A DNA stretch of 64,000 nucleotides from G942493375 sp942493375 (lineage in GTDB: Bacteria > Armatimonadota > UBA5829), in contig OW818698.1 in assembly GCA_942493375.1 (NCBI GenBank), positions 7,006,001 through 7,070,000 of the forward strand, given 5' to 3'. Position 1 is the stretch's first letter. Every line of letters begins with the position of its first letter. Below are positions 56,317 through 64,000 of the stretch, piece after piece. Below the pieces are notes generated by a model. It saw only the letters and a program-made list of their open reading frames with translations. It searched no databases and had not been told where the DNA came from. Made by a program: the position numbers and the translations under genes.

Positions 56317-57165
56317 TTGCAGTTGGTCCATACTATCAGTGAAATAAGAGATGCTGTTGCACAGGCTAAGGCGTCGGGGTTTAGGGTTGGGTTTGTACCT
56401 ACAATGGGAGCTTTGCATGAGGGTCACCTTACGCTTGTTCGCAAGGCCCGGGAGGAATGCGGCTTTGTGGTGGTCAGCGTGTTTGTGAACCCTACACAGT
56501 TCTTGCCGAATGAAGATTTTAATAAATACCCCAGGACCCTTGAAGCAGATGCAGAGGGTTGCCAGTCTGCAGGAGTGAATGTAGTCTTTGCTCCTTCAGC
56601 AGGCGAAATGTATCCCGATGGATTCGATGCATGGGTGGAAGTCGGCAGTGTGACTGACAGCCTTGAAGGTGAAATACGCCCCGGTCATTTCAAAGGGGTC
56701 ACTACAGTCTGCGCAAAATTATTCAACATCGTCTGCCCCGATGCAGCATTTTTCGGACGTAAAGACTATCAGCAGCTTGCTGTTATTAAGAAAATGGTTC
56801 GTGATCTGAATATGCCTCTGGAAATTATACCTGTGGATATCGTCCGGGAGTCTGATGGTATGGCTATGTCTAGCCGAAACCGATATTTAAGCGCGGATGA
56901 ACGCAAATCAGCCACTGTTCTGAGTAGGTCATTGTTTGCTGCCAAAGGATTATATTCTAATGGAAGGCGCGATTCGGCGGCAATTCTCAAGGTTGTGTCT
57001 GACATTCTGGCTGGTGAACCTCGGCTGACACTGGATTACCTTGTTATTGTAGACACCGAGACCCTGCAGCCAGTGAACGAAATAGTTGGAGCCGTCGTTA
57101 TACTTCTAGCCGGTCGACTGGGACCTGTAAGATTGATAGACAACATCGTGCTTGGAGACTCCTGA
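56317..57165 (+). CDS. panC: Pantothenate synthetase
   Basis: PanC joins pantoate and beta-alanine using ATP to make pantothenate, the coenzyme A precursor. The 282-residue protein has the HIGH-type motif ALHEGHL after GFVPTMG, GRKDYQQLAVIKKMV and the MSSRNRYLSADER segment (KMSKS-like loop). The start is TTG, with GGAGG 10 nt upstream. The next gene begins 1 nt after its stop, so panC is the first gene of the transcript that carries the candidate isoprenoid genes. Confidence 0.93.
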   Translation: MQLVHTISEIRDAVAQAKASGFRVGFVPTMGALHEGHLTLVRKAREECGFVVVSVFVNPTQFLPNEDFNKYPRTLEADAEGCQSAGVNVVFAPSAGEMYPDGFDAWVEVGSVTDSLEGEIRPGHFKGVTTVCAKLFNIVCPDAAFFGRKDYQQLAVIKKMVRDLNMPLEIIPVDIVRESDGMAMSSRNRYLSADERKSATVLSRSLFAAKGLYSNGRRDSAAILKVVSDILAGEPRLTLDYLVIVDTETLQPVNEIVGAVVILLAGRLGPVRLIDNIVLGDS

Positions 57166-57166
57166 A

Positions 57167-57961
57167 ATGTCCCCTGTAGTAATAATCTCGCTTAACGATA
57201 AATCGCAGCGTGCTGAAATTACCAGCCGAATCGCCGAAAAATGTTCAGCTCAAGTGATATCAGTCGGTTCACTATATCATTTACCGGATGATAATGAATT
57301 ATGGAGAATACTTCATAATACGATTGAAATACTCATCGTAGTATCTGATATCCATCCGAGACCAATAGAGTGGTTGCTGCGCGAGCGCGGAGTAACACTC
57401 GAAAATCTGACGTGTATTGATGCACGGGTGTTTGATAAACAGATTGATCTGGTTAACAATATCATAGACCTTTTGCCGGATAATACCGGAGTAGGGGAAT
57501 TGATTGAGATAGATACAGATTTCGCGGACAGATGGTACCCGGTTATCGACAGGGACCGGTGTGTTTCGTGTGGTCACTGTGTTCAGTTCTGTCTTTTTGG
57601 GGTATACTCTAGTTCCGATGGAATTGCAGTAGTCCAGCCTGACTGTTGTAAACCTGGATGCCCGGCATGCAGCAGAGTATGTCCACAGGGAGCAATTATT
57701 TTCCCGTTGTATGACAAGGATCCTGCAATTGCTGGAGCGCCCGGTCGAATAATGACGCCTGATCCTGCAGCCCGTGCGATGTTTTACAAACGCACTGGCG
57801 CTGTTTGCCCGGTATGTTCCGAACAAGCTGCCATTGATGCCTTTTCCGGCACAAAATGCCCTGAATGTGGAAGAGAAATACCCGTGCAGGCTAACGGCCG
57901 GACGGATGATGAATTGGATAGACTTATAGATGAGTTTGATAAGCTTAAATTCGGTGGGTGA
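57167..57961 (+). CDS. Ferredoxin-type protein with zinc-ribbon tail
   Basis: A 264-residue protein. Residues 1-~105 resemble a small alpha/beta domain (SPVVIISLNDKSQ...). Residues 130-173 carry two [4Fe-4S] motifs: C132-x2-C135-x2-C138-x3-C142 and C161-x3-C165-x2-C168-x3-C172. A zinc-ribbon-like C214-x2-C217...C231-x2-C234 follows, then an acidic tail. It starts 1 nt after panC and overlaps the radical SAM gene by 32 nt, so coupled translation is likely. I infer an electron-transfer role for that enzyme; the N-terminal domain family is not recognised. Confidence 0.78.
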   Translation: MSPVVIISLNDKSQRAEITSRIAEKCSAQVISVGSLYHLPDDNELWRILHNTIEILIVVSDIHPRPIEWLLRERGVTLENLTCIDARVFDKQIDLVNNIIDLLPDNTGVGELIEIDTDFADRWYPVIDRDRCVSCGHCVQFCLFGVYSSSDGIAVVQPDCCKPGCPACSRVCPQGAIIFPLYDKDPAIAGAPGRIMTPDPAARAMFYKRTGAVCPVCSEQAAIDAFSGTKCPECGREIPVQANGRTDDELDRLIDEFDKLKFGG

Positions 57962-59507
57962 GCTTTGTGCTGAAGTTTCACGGACTAAAGAACTAGCTGC
58001 CAGCTGTGGGTCACAGGTGGTGATGACAGCCGATCGTACGCTTATGTCTTCCTACGACTTGCTCTTCGATGGTATGTTGGCTGCAAGTCAGACCACAACA
58101 ATTCCTCCTAAGATGGTCTCATGGTTGCTTATGCCCCCTCCAGGAATCACTGATGGTTCCTGTTCGGTTGCTCCACTAGGCCTCAGAAGGGTCGAAGCTG
58201 CACTGTTGAGATCAGGAATGAACCGTTGGGATGTATCAGTTGTTGATGGAGACCATCTGGACAAAGTCATAGGTCCATCCACCCGTATAGTTGCTGTCTC
58301 ATCAGGTGAACCCTGTGGCTTAGGGATGAATACCTCTACAATGACTGGGATTGCAGGCGGGCAGATTTATCCTGAAGTAATGTTCCTGGATTTAATGAAG
58401 AAGATAAGCCGTATCAAACGCAAGCAAAATCTGGATTTTAAGGTTGTCATGGGTGGTCCTGGTGCCTGGCAGCTTGCAGACAATCCCGAGAAAATGCAGA
58501 ATCTTGGAATTGACCATGTGATCACAGGTTACTGCGAAGCCAACGTTGCAGCTTTGTTTTCTACTATATGCCACGGTGGAAATCTGCCTGCAGTGCTTGA
58601 GGGCCAGATGCCGCAGGTATACAACATACCCCCAATAGTTGCCCCATCTACTATGGGAGTAGTCGAGATCAGCCGCGGCTGTGGGTTGGGCTGCTCATTC
58701 TGCACCATCGCCTGCACCCAGATGATGCACCTGCCCATATCAACTATCCTTGCAGATGTACGCACCAACATTGCGGGTGGTATTCACAATGCAGCAATAT
58801 TGAGCGAGGACTTCTTCCGTTATGGTTCATCCGGTGGAAGAGTCGATGCTGCAGCTGTGATCGAACTGCTTGAAGCTCTCCGTAAAATTGACGGTCTCAA
58901 GCTTATTCAGATAGATCACTGCAATATTTCCAGTGTAGCCCAATTGTCTGATGATGAACTCAACCGTATTCACGACTTGCTTACCAAAGGAGTCAGACAC
59001 GAGAAACTCTGGGTTAATGTCGGTATCGAAACTCCCAATGGAGATCTTATGTATGCTGCAGGCTGCGGGGCCAAAATGGGAGGAGTAGAACCTGCTGCCT
59101 GGGGTGCATTCTGCTCTGAACAGCTCCGCAGGCTTTGTAAAGCCGGTTTTATGCCGATGCTCAGCCTGTTATTAGGACTTCCGGATGAAGAACCCAAACA
59201 CATCGAAGAGACCATCACCTGGGTCCAGTCCATTGCTAATGAGAATGTCACCATTTTCCCTGTCATATACGCACCAGTAGATGGACAGGCACCGCCTGAT
59301 CCGCGTTCACTCAGCAAGCGCCACTGGGACCTTGTAGCCAAATGCTACGACTTAAATTTCTCCAGAATTCCTGGGATGTACTGGGACAACCAGACTGGAG
59401 CAGGGGTTGCACTCTGGAAAAGGCTGATGATCCAGGTAATAGGTAAAGGCCAGGTTGTGATGTGGAAGAGCCTGATAGCTCTCGGTCGTTCAAAGGCCCA
59501 TAAATGA
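57930..59507 (+). CDS. Radical SAM protein with B12-domain-like N-terminus
   Basis: A 525-residue radical SAM enzyme. Residues ~60-235 resemble a cobalamin-binding Rossmann domain (VSWLLMPPPG, RIVAVSSGEPCGLG, FKVVMGGPGAW) but I see no DxHxxG, so B12 binding is uncertain. C251-x3-C255-x2-C258 (RGCGLGCSFC) binds the cluster. Residues ~260-480 form the SAM barrel. The gene overlaps the ferredoxin gene and its stop overlaps the terpene cyclase start (ATGA). Such proteins in hopanoid loci methylate or extend isoprenoids; here the reaction is unknown. GTG 57954 is a later possible start. Confidence 0.85.
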   Translation: MSLISLNSVGELCAEVSRTKELAASCGSQVVMTADRTLMSSYDLLFDGMLAASQTTTIPPKMVSWLLMPPPGITDGSCSVAPLGLRRVEAALLRSGMNRWDVSVVDGDHLDKVIGPSTRIVAVSSGEPCGLGMNTSTMTGIAGGQIYPEVMFLDLMKKISRIKRKQNLDFKVVMGGPGAWQLADNPEKMQNLGIDHVITGYCEANVAALFSTICHGGNLPAVLEGQMPQVYNIPPIVAPSTMGVVEISRGCGLGCSFCTIACTQMMHLPISTILADVRTNIAGGIHNAAILSEDFFRYGSSGGRVDAAAVIELLEALRKIDGLKLIQIDHCNISSVAQLSDDELNRIHDLLTKGVRHEKLWVNVGIETPNGDLMYAAGCGAKMGGVEPAAWGAFCSEQLRRLCKAGFMPMLSLLLGLPDEEPKHIEETITWVQSIANENVTIFPVIYAPVDGQAPPDPRSLSKRHWDLVAKCYDLNFSRIPGMYWDNQTGAGVALWKRLMIQVIGKGQVVMWKSLIALGRSKAHK

Positions 59508-61231
59508 ATCAGGATGCCCTAAAACAAGCATTAACCAGAGCAACAGGCCATCTTCTCGCAAAACGCAATTCAAGCGGTTACTGGGAAGGCCACCTGTCCT
59601 CGTCTGCACTCTCCACAGCCGTCGCAGTGACAGCACTGGTGTTGGCCGATAATCGAAGTGATGAAGCTCTTATATCTGGCGGGGTCGAGTGGCTGGGTCA
59701 GACTCAGGACACAGATGGAGGATGGGGTGACACCCCCGACAGCCCCAGCAACCTGTCAACAACACTGCTTGCATTATCATCCATCCGCCTTGCGAAACAC
59801 GTTTTTGCACGCTCTGAGCAGATGATAACAGCGGCAACAGCCTATGTATCAAAAAACGCAGGATCATCATCTGAAACTATCGTAAAGTCAGTCCAGGCAA
59901 TTTATGGAGAGGACCGCACGTTCGCAGTTCCAATCCTTGCAGTCTGCGCACTCTCAGGTATTGTTGAATGGTCTCAGGTTCCTGAACTTCCTTTTGAGCT
60001 TGCATTGCTCCCATCTTCCATGTATAAGCTAGCCAAACTTCAAGTCGTCAGCTATGCAATGCCTGCTCTAATAGGGGTAGGACTATTGATTGCCAACAAG
60101 AACAAAGCTGGTGGACTAAAGAAAGGGTTTCGAGAGTCCATTACACCCAGACTCCTTGCTAAACTTGGAACTCTTCAACCCGAAAACGGCGGTTTTTTGG
60201 AAGCTGCTCCATTGACTGGATTTGTAGCAGCAAGTTTGGCTGCATGTGGATTTAATGATTCTCCGGTGCTTGGTAAGTCTCTGTGTTTCCTGCGTGCATC
60301 TGTGCGGGTAGATGGAAGCTGGCCAATAGATACCAACCTTTCTGTCTGGGTAACAAGCAATGCAGTCAGTGCTCTCAAAGAGGCTGGGGTCGAATCTCCC
60401 GGCTCAATCGAATGGATATCGAAACTCCAGCATACCCGTGTCCATCCATTCACCGGCGCTGCTCCGGGAGGCTGGGGATGGACTCACCTGCCGGGAGGAG
60501 TTCCGGATGCCGATGATACCGCCGGTGCAATACGTGTGCTGGTTTCATCCGGCAACACAGCAGGCATATCAGATGGTGTTCAGTGGTTACTCGATCTTCA
60601 GAACTCCGATGGAGGATGGCCGACATTTTGCAGGGGGTGGGGTAAACTGCCGTTCGATCAGAGTTCCCCGGATATCACAGCCCACGCTCTTAGAGCACTC
60701 ACTGCATCAAAAGGACTGCATGATCCTGACAAGATAAGTATGTCAGTCCGCAAGGGAATCAAATATTTAGAAAATACCCAGCGCAGCGATGGATCATGGG
60801 TTCCATTGTGGTTTGGATGCCAGACTGCTCCAAAACACGAAAATCCTGTCTATGGAACTGGAAGAGTTTTGCAGGCGTTGATAGAATTAGATATACCAAA
60901 AATGGCTGAAAGCGCTGTTGAGTATCTCATAGAAGCAGCCAATTCCGATGGAGGTTGGGGAGGCGCTGTAGGATCTCCTTCAACAATTGAAGAAACAGCT
61001 GTGGCAGTAATGGGATTATCAGGGTATACTAGACATGATAAAGCCAGCCAGGCTGTAATAAACGGAGCGGAATACTTGATTAGGCGAGTTGAGGACGGCA
61101 CCTGGCTCCAACCCTCACCAATAGGCCTGTATTTCGCCAGTTTGTGGTATTCTGAAGATACCTATCCCGTCTCCTGGACTGTAGAGGCATTATCAAGAGT
61201 TTTGAATAATAGACAGGATTTACAAGATTAA
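59504..61231 (+). CDS. Class II terpene cyclase (squalene-hopene/sporulenol type)
   Basis: A 575-residue cyclase of the squalene-hopene family, shorter than typical ~630-residue members. The protonating DxDD motif is D335-A-D337-D338 (VPDADDTAGAI). At least five QW-like repeats appear (VEWLGQTQDTDGGWG, VQWLLDLQNSDGGWP, IKYLENTQRSDGSWV, VEYLIEAANSDGGWG, AEYLIRRVEDGTW). The C-terminal half (SSPDITAHALRAL, NPVYGTGRVLQAL) is family-like. It would cyclise a linear polyprene by protonation. No squalene synthase is nearby, so its substrate may be another isoprenoid. It is translationally coupled to the radical SAM gene. Confidence 0.85.
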   Translation: MNQDALKQALTRATGHLLAKRNSSGYWEGHLSSSALSTAVAVTALVLADNRSDEALISGGVEWLGQTQDTDGGWGDTPDSPSNLSTTLLALSSIRLAKHVFARSEQMITAATAYVSKNAGSSSETIVKSVQAIYGEDRTFAVPILAVCALSGIVEWSQVPELPFELALLPSSMYKLAKLQVVSYAMPALIGVGLLIANKNKAGGLKKGFRESITPRLLAKLGTLQPENGGFLEAAPLTGFVAASLAACGFNDSPVLGKSLCFLRASVRVDGSWPIDTNLSVWVTSNAVSALKEAGVESPGSIEWISKLQHTRVHPFTGAAPGGWGWTHLPGGVPDADDTAGAIRVLVSSGNTAGISDGVQWLLDLQNSDGGWPTFCRGWGKLPFDQSSPDITAHALRALTASKGLHDPDKISMSVRKGIKYLENTQRSDGSWVPLWFGCQTAPKHENPVYGTGRVLQALIELDIPKMAESAVEYLIEAANSDGGWGGAVGSPSTIEETAVAVMGLSGYTRHDKASQAVINGAEYLIRRVEDGTWLQPSPIGLYFASLWYSEDTYPVSWTVEALSRVLNNRQDLQD

Positions 61232-61358
61232 CAAGATTTGCGTTAAGATATAGAATGATTTGGGAGACAGTTGAGTATCTTTGCCAGGTTTGTATTATTT
61301 ACATTCCAAACCCAAATTATCATGTCTTACGAATCTTGTAAATCTTGTTAATCCTGTC
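61212..61358. repeat. 147-bp imperfect hairpin element at cyclase 3' end
   Basis: GACAGGATTTACAAGATTAA at 61212-61231 is matched in inverse by the sequence at 61332-61358, and inner segments also pair imperfectly. Its left end encodes the last residues and stop codon of the cyclase (QDLQD). A half copy of the words lies at 2804-2840. It looks like a small non-autonomous mobile hairpin. Confidence 0.65.
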
Positions 61359-61390
61359 AAAAAAAGAAAACAGAAACGAACTGGAGTAGT

Positions 61391-63091
61391 ATGGCGGTTC
61401 CAATCGAGGTTATACAGGAAAATATAAAACAAGTCCCCGAAAGCTCTGATACCAGGTCGGAAATTCGATCAGCGGCTGTAGCATTTGCTCGCTTGCTTGA
61501 TTCTGGCAGATCTCCCGATATGAATGAGCTCCGCGCGGCTGGTGAGTCTCTGTTATCGGAGATGGGGCTTCCGGCTGTCTATCTGGGTTATGTCATGGTT
61601 ATCATCAGCAATGCATTCTGGCGTGAGCGGTTTGATTCGGTCAATCACGACAGGCGTCTGCTGCTGCTTCCCCAGTGCCTTAGTGACCGCAATTCCTGCC
61701 AGGGTAACCTCGATTCCGTAGGCTTACACTGTGCTTTCTGCGGGGCTTGCGAGATAGCTGACTTGAAAAGAGAAGCTGAGTCTCTGGGTTACCAGGTTAT
61801 TACCGCCGAGGGTACTTCCTCGGTACTTATGAGACTCCTGGAAGGCAAGGCCGATGCCGTGCTGGGTGTAGCCTGCCTGGACTCACTCGAAAAGTCACAC
61901 TCGCGTATATCTCAAATCGGTATTCCACATATCGCAGTGCCTTTGCTGACTGATGGCTGTGAGAACACGACTGCTGAAATATCCGAAGTTCTCACTCTGC
62001 TGCGTTCATCAGGAGCTGCGGTTCCATCGGTCTACAGGAGCTATCTTCCATTATTGAGACAGGCATACTCTCTGTTTAGTTCAGATTCAATCGACCAGCT
62101 GTTAACTCTAACCGGAGCCAAACAAGCAGGCAGTCCGAATGATCCCGTTCAGGCTACGGATGCTATTGCTCTGAACTGGCTGATGTCTGGTGGCAAGCGG
62201 CTTCGTCCTTTTGTCACCCTGGCAGCATATGCAGTTGGCAAATATGGTGAAGAGATAGCAGACCCGACTGTTGATCCTGCCGATCTAATCCCTGACCATG
62301 TAAAGTGTCTGGCGCTTGCAATAGAAGCCCTCCACAAGGCCTCGTTGGTGCACGATGACATAGAAGACCATGAAGAGTTCAGATATGGGCACAAGACAGT
62401 GCAGGCTGAGTTTGGAGAGTCTCCTGCTGTCAATGTAGGGGACTACCTGGTCGGACTGGGATATAACCTTATATCATCCCAGGCAGACAAACTAGGCCCG
62501 GATGTTGCATGCAAGATACTATCTTCTCTTTCCAAAGCGCATTTAGACCTGTGCAGAGGCCAGGGAGCAGAAATAATGTGGAAGAGCATTCGAGGGGAGT
62601 CTTTAAAACCTGTCGAAGCACTGTCTGTCTATGCCCTCAAGACCGCACCGGCCTTTGAAGCCTCCCTGACAACAGGACTGGCTGCAGCCGGTATCTCCAT
62701 TAATCAGGATTTGCTTTCTCGGTTCTGTGTCTACCTGGGAGAAGCCTACCAGATAGAGAACGATCTGGATGACTGGACATCCGATGAACTAAATCACATT
62801 GTAGCCGGTGGAGACATGCTCGCAGGCCGCCCAACAATCCTCTGGGCCTTCATCTGCGAAATGGGAGAAGCCCAAAACGTAAAACAAGCCCTGTCTGACT
62901 CCGCCCCCGATAACAAATTGCAGACAGCCATACTGCTCCTCAACTCCCTGGGAATCTTCCAAAAAGCCAGAACCCTGAGAAACAAACTCCGCAACAAAGC
63001 CATAGAAACCGCCACCCAGGTAAACGACCCAAACATATCCTCACTGCTGGCCTTTTTAGTAAAAGTAATCCTGCCAAGCCGAATGGAATAA
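61391..63091 (+). CDS. DUF116 / polyprenyl diphosphate synthase fusion
   Basis: A 566-residue two-domain protein. Residues ~50-200 match DUF116, with cysteines C96, C103, C114, C117, C120 and C162 that may bind an Fe-S cluster or zinc. Residues ~240-560 are a trans-polyprenyl diphosphate synthase: GGKRLRP (267-273), first aspartate motif DDIED (322-326), second NDLDD (457-461). Small residues A317 and S318 before the first motif suggest a chain longer than C15. It lies 159 bp after the cyclase, same strand, and should supply its substrate. The fusion is unusual. No strong ribosome site precedes the ATG. Confidence 0.85.
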   Translation: MAVPIEVIQENIKQVPESSDTRSEIRSAAVAFARLLDSGRSPDMNELRAAGESLLSEMGLPAVYLGYVMVIISNAFWRERFDSVNHDRRLLLLPQCLSDRNSCQGNLDSVGLHCAFCGACEIADLKREAESLGYQVITAEGTSSVLMRLLEGKADAVLGVACLDSLEKSHSRISQIGIPHIAVPLLTDGCENTTAEISEVLTLLRSSGAAVPSVYRSYLPLLRQAYSLFSSDSIDQLLTLTGAKQAGSPNDPVQATDAIALNWLMSGGKRLRPFVTLAAYAVGKYGEEIADPTVDPADLIPDHVKCLALAIEALHKASLVHDDIEDHEEFRYGHKTVQAEFGESPAVNVGDYLVGLGYNLISSQADKLGPDVACKILSSLSKAHLDLCRGQGAEIMWKSIRGESLKPVEALSVYALKTAPAFEASLTTGLAAAGISINQDLLSRFCVYLGEAYQIENDLDDWTSDELNHIVAGGDMLAGRPTILWAFICEMGEAQNVKQALSDSAPDNKLQTAILLLNSLGIFQKARTLRNKLRNKAIETATQVNDPNISSLLAFLVKVILPSRME

Positions 63092-63105
63092 TCTCACCTG
63101 GGCCC

Positions 63106-63132
63106 GCCGAACCCCAGTTCGGCATTTTTTTT
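63106..63132 (+). terminator. Intrinsic terminator of the isoprenoid cluster
   Basis: GCCGAAC (63106-63112) pairs with GTTCGGC (63117-63123), followed by A and eight T residues. It lies 15 nt after the stop of the fusion gene and ends the operon. Confidence 0.92.
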
Positions 63133-63250
63133 GCTTCTGCACTACGTTTCCCTCAAATCGCAAAAGCAGACTAAATAGTAGTAACAAAAACCCACATGTA
63201 CGCGTCATACTTACCAGATGTTGCCAACTAATCTTGTGAACGAGGCTACG

Positions 63251-64000
63251 ATGAAAATCTCTCTGTATTATAGTGCGCTGGTTTTACTGTGCTTGTCTGT
63301 TATTCCATCCACAGGATCGGACATCAGCGTTAAACCTATGGATTCACACGAGGCTCGTGAGCTAGCTGAAATGGCAAGAGAAGGAGTAGACGCCTGCGCT
63401 ATACTGGGTCGCGGTTGGGTATCCAATGCGGAAATAGTCCGCTCCCTGAATGGTTGGACTGGCCGCATCAATGGCATCGCAATAACATTCAGCAATCCTC
63501 TATCACCTGCTAACGGTGCTCCGGGATCATTCCGGATTATACGGACCAATTGGGATAAAGTCGAATTTACATCACGCACAGATACTTCCTTCGATAGAGC
63601 GTTAAGCGTTACAGATCACGGCTACTGGTACTATTCCCCAGGCTCATATATGGCTGAATATCCCGAGCAATTGGAAAATACACTGACGAAGCTCCGAGAG
63701 TTCTTTCACTTGCCAAAAGCCGTTTCAAATATGGCGTGCAGGCTTCAAGGTGGATCCAGGATCATTCCAGTCGGTAAGCCAATCCCTATCCAGGCAGGAG
63801 TGGATAGATTGCAGGAACTGTTGCCTAGACCACGGAATCTTCCTGATGACTGGCCACATCGATTGACTATAATCAACCCTTCAGGTGTCCAACTAATCCT
63901 GAGGACTCCTATGCAAACCGAGCTATTCAAAAGGCAGCGTTTGCGTTACCGAAAAGGAGTCATAGAAGACACTCAGTGGGGTGCGGACATAAGTGAGATC
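63251..64000 (+). CDS. Exported protein of unknown function (5' part)
   Basis: An open frame of 250 codons runs from ATG 63251 to the window edge without a stop. GAGG lies 5 nt upstream. The first ~20 residues are a signal peptide (MKISLYYSALVLLCLSVIPS). The mature part is rich in aromatic and basic residues (RSLNGWTGRINGIAITFSNP, GYWYYSPGSYMAEYPE); the second half (LTIINPSGVQLILRTPMQTE) may be an outer-membrane-lipoprotein-sorting-like fold (LolA-like), but this is weak. The terminator upstream makes it a separate transcript from the isoprenoid genes. Confidence 0.75.
   Translation, partial: MKISLYYSALVLLCLSVIPSTGSDISVKPMDSHEARELAEMAREGVDACAILGRGWVSNAEIVRSLNGWTGRINGIAITFSNPLSPANGAPGSFRIIRTNWDKVEFTSRTDTSFDRALSVTDHGYWYYSPGSYMAEYPEQLENTLTKLREFFHLPKAVSNMACRLQGGSRIIPVGKPIPIQAGVDRLQELLPRPRNLPDDWPHRLTIINPSGVQLILRTPMQTELFKRQRLRYRKGVIEDTQWGADISEI

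Overview
The window looks like a chromosomal segment of a free-living, heterotrophic bacterium of moderate GC. TTG and GTG starts are common, and dispersed hairpin repeats sit between many genes. The mix of DUF4838, CE15-like esterase, GH29, GH38, Gfo/Idh/MocA and sugar-isomerase genes, divergent peptidoglycan enzymes and a queuosine locus resembles polysaccharide-degrading lineages such as Armatimonadota. That assignment is an inference from gene content; no rRNA or other phylogenetic marker is present.

Layout. 1-2.8 kb: the tail of an unknown gene, a 36-bp-arm palindrome, a membrane GT39 glycosyltransferase translationally coupled to a XerD-type recombinase. 2.8-9.6 kb (minus): a DUF4838 protein and three tandem secreted DUF4139 paralogues. 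9.6-16.3 kb: a small unknown protein, a GT4 glycosyltransferase, an HTH protein, queA, a NAGPA-type glycosidase and an MFS transporter. 16.3-22 kb (minus): GH29 alpha-fucosidase, then penicillin-binding proteins 2 and 1A. 22.2-24.2 kb: queD-queE-(2-hydroxyacyl-CoA dehydratase-like) operon. 24.3-39.3 kb: a sugar and glycan utilisation region (two-domain esterase, parallel beta-helix protein, sugar isomerase, two Gfo/Idh/MocA oxidoreductases, a beta-propeller/NlpC-P60/ankyrin protein, xylulokinase, CBM9-like protein, GH38 alpha-mannosidase). 39.7-46.7 kb: a GAF-PP2C phosphatase, a ceramidase-like protein, a YciI protein and an ECF sigma / anti-sigma / chimeric membrane protein operon. 46.8-54.5 kb: a secreted glycoside hydrolase divergent from a CUT2 sugar ABC transporter, which is split by a decayed IS1182-family element between the binding-protein and ATPase genes. 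54.8-56 kb: a DUF5596-like acyltransferase.

56.3-63.1 kb is the most unusual part. panC is followed, with a 1-nt gap and then overlaps, by a ferredoxin/zinc-ribbon protein, a radical SAM protein and a class II terpene cyclase (DxDD motif, QW repeats). After a 147-bp hairpin element comes a fusion of a cysteine-rich DUF116 domain to a polyprenyl diphosphate synthase. No squalene synthase is present. I read this as a candidate undescribed isoprenoid pathway: the fusion makes a polyprenyl diphosphate, the cyclase folds it, and the iron-sulfur proteins modify it or supply electrons. The chemistry is inferred and the substrate is unknown. The window ends inside a secreted protein of unknown function.

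A second candidate novelty is the dehydratase-like iron-sulfur protein coupled to queE. Other odd features are the DUF4139 triplication, the multi-domain envelope proteins and at least three families of palindromic repeats.
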